From a bacterium (GTDB taxonomy: Bacteria; UBP14; UBA6098; B30-G16): 6,720 nucleotides of DNA. The stretch's first letter is position 1. Every line of letters starts with the position of its first letter. Positions 1 through 6,708 of the stretch are shown one piece after another. The translations under genes were made by a program, and so were the position numbers. Where the stretch lies: positions 1 through 6,720 of the forward strand of contig QNEG01000082.1 of the NCBI GenBank assembly GCA_003645115.1. The letters run 5' to 3'. The notes below the pieces were generated by a model. The model was not told the origin of the DNA, made no database searches, and saw only the letters and a list, made by a program, of their open reading frames with translations.

Positions 1-8
1 AACTATAT

Positions 9-32
9 GATATACAATAAGATATACAATTT
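9..32. repeat. Tandem 12-bp A+T-rich direct repeat upstream of the kinase gene
   Basis: The 10-mer GATATACAAT occurs at 9-18 and again at 21-30. The two copies sit in 12-bp units that match at 10 of 12 positions. The pair lies about 85 bp before the kinase start and just upstream of a weak promoter-like match. Spacing near one helical turn is what tandem regulator half-sites often show, so a binding site is possible. In such A+T-rich sequence it could equally be chance. The repeat is seen directly; the function is a guess. Confidence 0.4.
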
Positions 33-49
33 AACAAAAATAAAAACAC

Positions 50-77
50 TTGATATAGACTTTCTTTTTCATAGATT
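50..77 (+). promoter_or_regulatory. Weak sigma-70-like promoter candidate for the kinase gene
   Basis: TTGATA at 50-55 resembles a -35 hexamer (4 of 6). TAGATT at 72-77, after a 16-bp spacer, matches a -10 hexamer at 4 of 6. Transcription would start near 84-86 and leave a leader of about 30 nt that includes the ribosome binding site at 103-110. The match is modest and the region is A+T-rich, so other positions are possible. If the host is Bacteroidota-like, its promoter consensus differs. Confidence 0.25.
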
Positions 78-102
78 GATAATGAGAAAAAGGATAAAAA
101 AC

Positions 103-110
103 GGGCGAGG
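103..110 (+). promoter_or_regulatory. Ribosome binding site of the hybrid kinase
   Basis: GGGCGAGG ends 5 nt before the ATG at 116, and its GAGG core (107-110) is a good Shine-Dalgarno sequence. An in-frame TAA at 95-97 excludes a longer protein, and 116 is the first in-frame ATG after it. A second in-frame ATG at 152 also has a GAGG (140-143) 8 nt upstream, so the start is probable but not certain. Confidence 0.7.
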
Positions 111-115
111 ATACT

Positions 116-3100
116 ATGAAAAACAAGGACAAAAAGAATGAGGAAAAATTGATGGCAAAAATTGAAAATCTGCAAAGAGAGGTATCCGATAAACAGGATA
201 CAATCGATTTGCTAAAAAAAGAATATCGCAATATCAAACAATATCTCGCCATCACCGATACCATATTTGTGATGCTGGATAGAGAGCAAAATGTCTCACT
301 GATAAACCCAAAAGGCTGTGAAATACTGGGTTGGACCGAGGATGAAATATTAGGGAAAAATTGGTTCGATTTGTGCATACCAGATAGTATTCGTGAAAAG
401 GTCAAGAAAGTATTCTATAAAATAATTTCTGGCGAAGTGGAACCAGTAAAATACTATGAAAACTATGTCCTGACCAAAGATAAGAAAAAAAGATTGATTG
501 CTTGGCATAATGATATCTACAGGGATAAACAGGGCAATATAATAGGAACAGTTAGTTCGGGAATAGACATCACACAAATTAAAAAATTAGAAAATATTCA
601 CAGGGAATTGGAGAAACAATATGAACAGATATTCAATTCGATGAATGAGGGATTCATAGTTTGTGAATTGGTCTTCGATGAAAAAAATCGACCGATAAAT
701 TACAAGATATTGGATGCCAACCCCGTTTTCGTAAAGATGCTCCAGTCGAGTAATGAGGAAATTATCGGAAAAAATATCACCGAAATACTCGGCACTGGGG
801 AACCATATTATCTGGATATTTTTTCCAACATAACAGAATCCCAAACGCCCATATCATTCGAATCATATCTCGTCCCTCTGAAAAAATATTTTAAATTATA
901 TGCATTCCCGCATCAGGAAAATCAGTTCTGCGTGATCTTTTCTGATATCACCGACTTGAAAGAAAATCAGGAAAAATTGGTCCAACTGAATTCCATTTTA
1001 CATTCTATCCGAAATGTGAACCAGTTGATTACTCGAGAAAGAGATATTCATAAACTAATCGAGAAATCTTGTAAAATTATGGTAGGCGCCGGAGATTACT
1101 ATGAATTTTGCTGGATTGTGCTGTTCGACCAGAATGGAAACATAGTAGATTACGCTCAAAACGGTGTGGAAACACAGTTCGATATTTTTGTAAAACAAAT
1201 GAAAACAGGAAAAATACCGGTATGTATCCAGCAAGTATTGAAATCGAATGAATATGTGGAATGTTGTCATAATGATAAGGATTGTAAAGATTGCCCAATT
1301 AGACCGAAGTATCAGAATAAATTGCTATTAGTCCCAATGAATCATCAGGGAGTGAATTATGGGATTATGGCGGTATCCACTAATCTATACCAGCAAATAT
1401 ATGATGAGGAAAAATCTTTCCTCGAGGAAATTACTGGAGATATTGCTTATGCTATACATCATTCCAAATTAGAACAAAATATTCGTGAAAGCGAGATTAA
1501 ATATCGCACAGTATTTGAAAACACTGGAACAGCAACCTGTATATTAGAAAATGATGGAACTATATCATTTGCTAATAATAAATTTGCAGAATTGACCGGT
1601 TATCCACTGGAAGCAATACTGAATAAAAAGACCTGGATGGAATTTGTGGTGGAGGAAGATTTACAGAGGATGCTCTATCAACATAAATTGAGACGAAAAA
1701 GTCCAGAAAAAGCACTCAGGGAATACGAATTTAGATTTATAGATAGGCAAAAAAATATCAAGTATATACATTTATACATCGATATTATTCCGGGAACGGA
1801 CAAAAGTATAGCTTCGCTTTTAGATATTACCGAACAAAAACAAGCACAGAAGGAACTCGAGAAATCACTCAAAGCATGGAATAGCACATTCAATGCAATT
1901 TCGGACATTGTTTGCGTAATAACCGACGATCATCGATTCATCCAAATAAATTCGGCTGGTTGTGAGGCACTCGGTTTGCCAGCGGAAGAAATAATCGGGA
2001 AAAAATGCTACGAATTAATTCATAATACCAATGCTCCAATTCCAGTTTGCCCCTGTAAACATACAATAGAAACATTGGAACCCTCCGCTAATGAATATGA
2101 GGAAAACGGTCGATATTATGAATTAGTCGCATGGCCCATCATAGATTCAGATGGTAATATAGAAGCTTTCGCACACATCATCAGAGATATCACCGATAAG
2201 AAAAAAGCTCAAAAAAGCATTCGAGAGGAAAAAGAGAAGCTTAAGGTTACTATAGAAAGCATCGGCGATGCGGTTATTACTACGGATGTGGATGGAAAAA
2301 TTACATTGATGAATTATGTAGCGGAGGAACTTACTGGATGGTCATCCGAAGAGGCAATAGGAAAACCGTTAACGGAAATATTCAATATAATAAGCGAGGA
2401 AACTGGCGAAAGATGTGAAAATCCAGTGGAGAAAGTTATCCAATCGGGAAAGATAGTGGGTTTAGCAAATAGCACTATATTAATTTCCAAAAATGGCACT
2501 AGAAGAAGAATCGCCGACAGCGGTGCTCCAATACGCGACGAACAGGGGAATATTTTCGGTGTAGTCCTGGTATTTCGTGATATCACTGAAGATATAAAAA
2601 CTCGACAGGAATTGCAAAAAATGAACAGATTGGAATCGCTCGGCGTGTTAGCTGGCGGAATCGCTCACGATTTTAATAATATGCTCACCGCTATTATGCT
2701 AAATATCTCTCATTCCAAGATACTTTCGGAGGAAGGCTCGAAAATATATAAATTGCTCGATGACACGGAGAAAGCCGCAATGAGAGCACAATCCCTGACC
2801 GAAAAATTACTAACTTTCTCCAAAGGTGGAAGTCCGGTGAAAGAAACTATGGAAATTCAGAAAGTAGTGAGAGAATCGGCAGATTTTGTTTTAAGTGGTT
2901 CCAATACTATCTGTAAATACTCTATTCCCGAAGATATATGGCTGGTGGATGCCGATGCCGGGCAGATATCTCAAGCCATACAGAATATTATAATAAATGC
3001 CGACCAGGCTATGCCAGAGGGCGGAACTATAAAACTGGATATGGAAAATGTTTTAGTGGATAAGGGAACTAATCTACCCCTCACTCCGGGAAGATATGTA

Positions 3101-3745
3101 AAAATTTCCATTCAGGATGAAGGAATAGGAATTCCAAAAGATTATATTACCAAAATTTTCGACCCATATTTTACCACAAAGCAGAAAGGGAATGGACTGG
3201 GATTGGCGATTACATATTCTATTATTAAAAAACACGATGGATATATAAGCTTGGACTCGAAAGTGGGCAAGGGAACTACAATAGATATATATCTGCCAGC
3301 ATCAGAGGCAGGGGAACAAAAAATCAAAATGGGTAGAAAAAAGATAACCACAGAGCCAGCAAAAATACTCCTTATGGACGATGAAGAACAAATTTTGGAA
3401 ATAGTGAAAAGCATACTGGAATCCGTTGGACACAAAGTAGAAACCGCAATAAATGGTAAGATAGCCATAGAAAAATACTCTAAAGCAAAGGAACAAGGGA
3501 AACCATTCGATGTGGTAATATTAGACCTGACTGTTCCCGGTGCGATGGGCGGAAAAGAAGCCATAAAGGAACTAATCCAGATAGAACCCGATATAAAAGC
3601 GATAGTCTCCAGCGGATATTCTAATGATCCGGTTATGGCAAATTACAAGGAATACGGTTTCTCGGCTATATTATCGAAACCATACAGACCAAATCAAATA
3701 ATTGAAATTGTGGCAGAGATTATTTCCAAATCGAGGAAAGATTAA
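116..3745 (+). CDS. Soluble multi-PAS/GAF hybrid sensor histidine kinase with C-terminal receiver domain
   Basis: This 1209-residue protein should autophosphorylate on His and pass the phosphate to its own receiver Asp. No hydrophobic membrane segment is visible, so it should be cytoplasmic. In order: Lys/Glu-rich coiled coil (1-43), PAS1 (about 44-155), PAS2 (165-280, divergent), GAF (295-450), PAS3 (458-575), PAS4 (585-695), PAS5 (705-825), H-box, ATPase, receiver. Most PAS units end in a DIT motif followed by a charged helical linker. The H-box is GGIAHDFNN with phospho-acceptor His851, the NtrB-like type. The ATPase has the N-box around Asn961 (NADQAM), G1 DEGIGIP (1001-1007), the F-box FDPYFTT and G2 GNGLGLAI (1025-1032). 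The receiver (1083-1205) has acidic Asp1088/Asp1089, phospho-acceptor Asp1137, Ser1165 and Lys1188. All catalytic motifs look intact. The GAF and PAS4 domains carry cysteine clusters. No HPt or output domain and no partner regulator are visible, so the ligand and target are unknown. An alternative start at 152 would remove 12 residues. Confidence 0.96.
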   Translation: MKNKDKKNEEKLMAKIENLQREVSDKQDTIDLLKKEYRNIKQYLAITDTIFVMLDREQNVSLINPKGCEILGWTEDEILGKNWFDLCIPDSIREKVKKVFYKIISGEVEPVKYYENYVLTKDKKKRLIAWHNDIYRDKQGNIIGTVSSGIDITQIKKLENIHRELEKQYEQIFNSMNEGFIVCELVFDEKNRPINYKILDANPVFVKMLQSSNEEIIGKNITEILGTGEPYYLDIFSNITESQTPISFESYLVPLKKYFKLYAFPHQENQFCVIFSDITDLKENQEKLVQLNSILHSIRNVNQLITRERDIHKLIEKSCKIMVGAGDYYEFCWIVLFDQNGNIVDYAQNGVETQFDIFVKQMKTGKIPVCIQQVLKSNEYVECCHNDKDCKDCPIRPKYQNKLLLVPMNHQGVNYGIMAVSTNLYQQIYDEEKSFLEEITGDIAYAIHHSKLEQNIRESEIKYRTVFENTGTATCILENDGTISFANNKFAELTGYPLEAILNKKTWMEFVVEEDLQRMLYQHKLRRKSPEKALREYEFRFIDRQKNIKYIHLYIDIIPGTDKSIASLLDITEQKQAQKELEKSLKAWNSTFNAISDIVCVITDDHRFIQINSAGCEALGLPAEEIIGKKCYELIHNTNAPIPVCPCKHTIETLEPSANEYEENGRYYELVAWPIIDSDGNIEAFAHIIRDITDKKKAQKSIREEKEKLKVTIESIGDAVITTDVDGKITLMNYVAEELTGWSSEEAIGKPLTEIFNIISEETGERCENPVEKVIQSGKIVGLANSTILISKNGTRRRIADSGAPIRDEQGNIFGVVLVFRDITEDIKTRQELQKMNRLESLGVLAGGIAHDFNNMLTAIMLNISHSKILSEEGSKIYKLLDDTEKAAMRAQSLTEKLLTFSKGGSPVKETMEIQKVVRESADFVLSGSNTICKYSIPEDIWLVDADAGQISQAIQNIIINADQAMPEGGTIKLDMENVLVDKGTNLPLTPGRYVKISIQDEGIGIPKDYITKIFDPYFTTKQKGNGLGLAITYSIIKKHDGYISLDSKVGKGTTIDIYLPASEAGEQKIKMGRKKITTEPAKILLMDDEEQILEIVKSILESVGHKVETAINGKIAIEKYSKAKEQGKPFDVVILDLTVPGAMGGKEAIKELIQIEPDIKAIVSSGYSNDPVMANYKEYGFSAILSKPYRPNQIIEIVAEIISKSRKD

Positions 3746-3791
3746 ACAGACTATCTCATACCCGTCATTGGGAGCAATTTTGAGACAAACT
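3746..3791. other. Convergent intergenic gap with only weak terminator-like structure
   Basis: These 46 bp separate two genes whose 3' ends face each other. A small hairpin is possible: ATTG (3767-3770), loop GGAG, CAAT (3775-3778), followed on the plus strand by T residues through 3781. An outer pair TCTCA (3754-3758) and TGAGA (3781-3785) could enclose it with internal mismatches. The stems are short and A+T-rich and there is no long T run on either strand, so a strong intrinsic terminator is not supported. Termination may be Rho-dependent, or the transcripts may overlap. Confidence 0.3.
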
Positions 3792-5942
3792 CTACATAAG
3801 ATTAGCTCTCTTGCGAAGTATCCATTCCACACTCAGCGATACCACAACTATAATCAATAGCCATAGTGAATTCCATAATTCTTTTTCCGTAGTCCAGCTT
3901 TGCATTCGTGGTTTTATGTGGATATTTGGGATTAGTTTTTCTACCGAATCGATAGGGACATAGATTCCGCCGGAAAGCTCGGATATCGCCTGAAGAGTAG
4001 CTCTATCTTGATTGGTCTGTGCATATTCTATCTGAAATTCCTCCACCATAAAACTGGTTCTGGACTCGCTTATCTTTTCCCCAGAATCCATCGCAATACC
4101 GTGAATATTATATTTGCCTTGCTCCAATGATGGCAACTGGAGTTCATACACTCCGTTTTCTACCTCACTCATCTCCATTGTGAAAGATTCCGCACTATCT
4201 CCGTTTTGTCTGGTAAGTGTCAATTGGATAGTGGCACCGGAAATGGGTTTATTGCTCAAATCACGCAGTGATGCCGAAATAATAATCGGTTCGCCACTAC
4301 GATATACTTGCTTGCCCGGTTTTAATACAAACCGACTGATTTTCTCTTTCGCCACCAGATATTGTGCCAGATTGTTCACCAGATTAGTATATAAATTTGT
4401 TTTCCTACCAAATCCAACCGGCAGGAAACCCCATTTCCATATAGGCGATGCACACAATACCGCACTACGACCATAACCGATTTCTCCCACCGATAGTATG
4501 GGATTATTCGTTTCCGGATGAACCATAAGAATGGAACCCCAGTCGCTGGGTTCTGATAACACATAGCCTATAAATGGTGGCATCGCAGAAAGTTGGTCGG
4601 AGATATTTTCTCCTGTTTGAGCTATTTGCATAACTGGATGTGAAAATCCATCACCGGATAAAACAGGAACGAATTGTTCTGTCACGAATGATGATTTTAT
4701 ATGGACGGGCAATATTTCATTTAATTTTTTTATCGCATCAAAACGAGGGATAGAATCATCCAACATTAAAAACACCGACCCACCGGATTTCACATAATCC
4801 ACCAATGCCTCTGCTACGCGCATTGTCAATATAGGCGTAGAATGTATAAAAATTATTGCATCGTATTCTCCCAATTTAGCGGTATCATCGGGAAATTTTC
4901 GAAACGGGACATTTCCACCGCCTCGCTGGATGAACAGCGAAGTTTCCAGGTGTTCATCTCTATCCAGAGTCCTGCGGAGGAATGCCAACTCGAATGATGG
5001 ATGGTCACAGGCAAGCAGAATTCTTTTCCTGGCGGGTAAAACTTTCAAGGGAACACTCCGTGAATTATTGGAAACGGAGATTTCACCGCTCAACTGCGGA
5101 ATTCGAACAGTATAATATTGCAATCCAGGTTCCTTGGGAGTCACCTCGAATTTCACCGGAACAGATTGTCCCGATGCAGGTAATTGCACATTTTGCTCGC
5201 CGATTTTGTTATTCTCTTTCCACAATGACACATTAGTTTTCACACCATCCAATCGCCAGGCACGGATATGCGCCACTATTGGAGTGCTTTCTTCAGTATA
5301 GGCGATTGGATTGGATAATACTTGCGCCACCGACACATCTGGCACCGGTTCCGGATCGCCGACTCCTACCGAATGCACAGGAAATGGTAAAGTCGCAGAT
5401 ACCGATATAGGATCTACTCCGATATTACTTTGACCATCGCTAACCAGCAGCACAGCGCCTACCTCGAGATATTGAGCGGTATCTCGAACCGCAGAAAGAA
5501 CCTCGCCGATACCGGTTACATTGCCAGAAAAATCCAGTTTGCCCAATGGAAATATAGAATCAGAAAAACCGAATGCGTAAATTGTATATTTATCCTCGAT
5601 TTTGCTCCATACATCAGATTTAAGGAAATTGGCTATTTTCTTCGTTCTATCACCCCATCTGTCCTGGATAGTGATACTTTCGGTATTGTCTATCAATGCC
5701 ACCACCGATGGGATAATTTTTCTCTTATTAAATGCGAGGAAAACAGGGTCGGCGAGCATAAATACTATCGCTGCGATAGCTATAAATCGCAGTATAGTCA
5801 GTATCCATCGCAATACTGACTTGATAGCGGGGTTAGTTCGACGATATACCCAATATGCTCCCAATGCACCTATTATCAGCGCCAGGATTAGTGAAAATCT
5901 GTGAGGATTGCGAAAGAATATGTGGAAGAGACCTGAATCCAT
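3792..5942 (-). CDS. Membrane-anchored VWA-domain protein with glutamine-amidotransferase-like segment
   Basis: This 716-residue protein has two N-terminal membrane helices (about 15-33 and 45-70) and one near the C-terminus (about 690-708). Basic residues lie between the first two helices (RR, K, R) and after the last (RKR), so by the positive-inside rule residues 71-688 should be periplasmic. The VWA domain (about 78-195) has a nearly complete metal site: Asp85, Thr87 and Ser89 (DNTES, Thr in place of the usual Ser), Thr143 and Asp169 (VSDGQSN). Residues about 200-300 look like a beta-sandwich. Residues about 305-395, from ILLACDHPSF to GGSVFLMLDD, resemble the class I amidotransferase-like fold found in large VWA membrane proteins. 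The only Cys residues are 312 and 497, and neither sits in a recognisable nucleophile elbow. Residues 540-632 resemble an Ig or macroglobulin-type beta domain. The likely role is a metal-dependent protein-binding scaffold in the envelope; substrate and partner are unknown. The start is the ATG 3 bp after the upstream sugar transferase stop. A weak AAGG within that gene's last codons lies 9 nt before it, which fits translational coupling. Confidence 0.88.
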   Translation of the reverse strand: MDSGLFHIFFRNPHRFSLILALIIGALGAYWVYRRTNPAIKSVLRWILTILRFIAIAAIVFMLADPVFLAFNKRKIIPSVVALIDNTESITIQDRWGDRTKKIANFLKSDVWSKIEDKYTIYAFGFSDSIFPLGKLDFSGNVTGIGEVLSAVRDTAQYLEVGAVLLVSDGQSNIGVDPISVSATLPFPVHSVGVGDPEPVPDVSVAQVLSNPIAYTEESTPIVAHIRAWRLDGVKTNVSLWKENNKIGEQNVQLPASGQSVPVKFEVTPKEPGLQYYTVRIPQLSGEISVSNNSRSVPLKVLPARKRILLACDHPSFELAFLRRTLDRDEHLETSLFIQRGGGNVPFRKFPDDTAKLGEYDAIIFIHSTPILTMRVAEALVDYVKSGGSVFLMLDDSIPRFDAIKKLNEILPVHIKSSFVTEQFVPVLSGDGFSHPVMQIAQTGENISDQLSAMPPFIGYVLSEPSDWGSILMVHPETNNPILSVGEIGYGRSAVLCASPIWKWGFLPVGFGRKTNLYTNLVNNLAQYLVAKEKISRFVLKPGKQVYRSGEPIIISASLRDLSNKPISGATIQLTLTRQNGDSAESFTMEMSEVENGVYELQLPSLEQGKYNIHGIAMDSGEKISESRTSFMVEEFQIEYAQTNQDRATLQAISELSGGIYVPIDSVEKLIPNIHIKPRMQSWTTEKELWNSLWLLIIVVVSLSVEWILRKRANLM

Positions 5943-5945
5943 ATA

Positions 5946-6671
5946 CTATTGCCTTGCCATAGGTGCGTGAATTTCTTCTTCTTTTCGATTTTCGATTTCA
6001 TCCGTCTCAAAATGTCCTTCCTCGAGAACACCACCATTGGAGGACATAAGATAGCGGAACCAACCGGTATCGGTGTATTCTCGTCTATGTTTGATGAACG
6101 GTATAATTCGAGTAAAAGTATGGTCGGCGAGAACCAGCGGGGTTAACAATAGTATCAGCATATCTCGAGTGAAATTTTTGTGCGGATAATAATTATTTTC
6201 GATTGCTAATTTTAGTTTGTAATTTACTCCCTCCCGAAGCACCAATTGAGAAATCCCGAATAATCCCGGTTTATATTCGAGTATTTTCTTCTGTGATGGA
6301 GTATAAGTATGGACGATTTTTGGCAATTCCGGGCGTGGACCCACGAAACCCATATCTCCCTTGATTATATTCCACAATTGAGGCACTTCATCTATTCCAG
6401 TAGCCCGAATAAATCTGCAAACGGGAGAAAATCTGGGGTCGTTCACTTGAGTGTGCGGCGGGAAAAGTCCATTGGCATTCTTGCGCATAGTCCGGAGTTT
6501 GTATAAAGTAAATACCCTGCCATCTTTCCCGATTCGTTTCTGACGGAATATTATTTTCCCCGGCGAATCTATCTGCACTATCAATACAGCGATCAGGAAA
6601 AATGGGAATAACAACAACAGCAAAATTACCGCCCCAAATAATTCCAGTATTCTTGTGATTTTTCTACCCAT
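5946..6671 (-). CDS. Bacterial sugar transferase (PglC/WcaJ-type phosphoglycosyl transferase)
   Basis: This 241-residue enzyme should transfer a phospho-sugar from a nucleotide sugar to a polyprenyl phosphate at the inner membrane, the first step in making a lipid-linked glycan for exopolysaccharide, O-antigen or glycoprotein. It is the small monotopic form: one N-terminal hydrophobic segment (about 8-33) with Pro23 near the middle, like the re-entrant helix of PglC, and no WcaJ-type multi-helix domain. Family motifs are DSPGKIIFRQKRIG (35-48), YKLRTM (57-62), GIDEVPQLWNIIKGDM (92-107) with the expected catalytic pair Asp94-Glu95, and GPRPELP (111-117). A second hydrophobic stretch (about 171-182) is probably a membrane-associated helix. 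Residues after about 198 form an acidic, low-hydrophobicity tail that goes beyond the roughly 200-residue core. The sugar cannot be read from sequence. The ATG at 6671 is the only standard start after an in-frame stop at 6714-6716, and it has no Shine-Dalgarno sequence. It is the first visible gene of a two-gene unit with the VWA gene. Confidence 0.94.
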   Translation of the reverse strand: MGRKITRILELFGAVILLLLLFPFFLIAVLIVQIDSPGKIIFRQKRIGKDGRVFTLYKLRTMRKNANGLFPPHTQVNDPRFSPVCRFIRATGIDEVPQLWNIIKGDMGFVGPRPELPKIVHTYTPSQKKILEYKPGLFGISQLVLREGVNYKLKLAIENNYYPHKNFTRDMLILLLTPLVLADHTFTRIIPFIKHRREYTDTGWFRYLMSSNGGVLEEGHFETDEIENRKEEEIHAPMARQ

Positions 6672-6680
6672 ATTAAATGA

Positions 6681-6708
6681 ATGATAATCAAAATCCCGAT
6701 TTAAGCAA
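6681..6708 (-). promoter_or_regulatory. Possible promoter for the sugar transferase and VWA pair
   Basis: On the minus strand, TTGCTT (6708-6703) and TATCAT (6686-6681) are separated by 16 bp. The -10 match is 5 of 6 but the -35 match only 3 of 6. Transcription would begin only a few nucleotides before the ATG at 6671, giving a nearly leaderless message, which fits the absence of a ribosome binding site. A palindrome, AAATC-CC-GATTT (6691-6702), fills most of the spacer and could be an operator. All of this is tentative because the window ends at 6720 and a promoter or further operon genes may lie beyond it. Confidence 0.22.

Noticed and set aside
31..405. 124-residue minus-strand reading frame covering the kinase start and upstream region
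   Set aside because: Most of it is antisense to the coiled coil and PAS1. The Phe/Ser-rich translation reflects the complement of Lys/Glu codons, and no family is recognisable.
3142..3564. 140-residue minus-strand reading frame inside the 3' part of the kinase gene
   Set aside because: It lies antisense to the ATPase and receiver domains, whose motifs are intact. Its translation is a hydrophobic, Ser/Phe-rich sequence typical of the reverse complement of a coding region, with no recognisable domain.
116..3745. Repeated sensor domains as a recent tandem duplication
   Set aside because: The five PAS units share the fold and the terminal DIT-type motif but differ widely in residues, so no recent DNA-level duplication is visible.
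3754..3785. Strong bidirectional terminator between the convergent genes
   Set aside because: The possible stems are only 4-5 bp, A+T-rich and interrupted, with no long T run on either strand. It is kept only as a weak structure in the gap entry.
4114..4476. 120-residue plus-strand reading frame inside the VWA gene
   Set aside because: It is a shadow of the minus-strand gene, which has coherent domain structure across this stretch. No motif or plausible start context supports it.
5430..5904. Overlapping plus-strand reading frames of 100-129 residues opposite the VWA N-terminal region
   Set aside because: They are antisense to the VWA metal-site region and the N-terminal membrane helices, they overlap each other in different frames, and they encode nothing recognisable.
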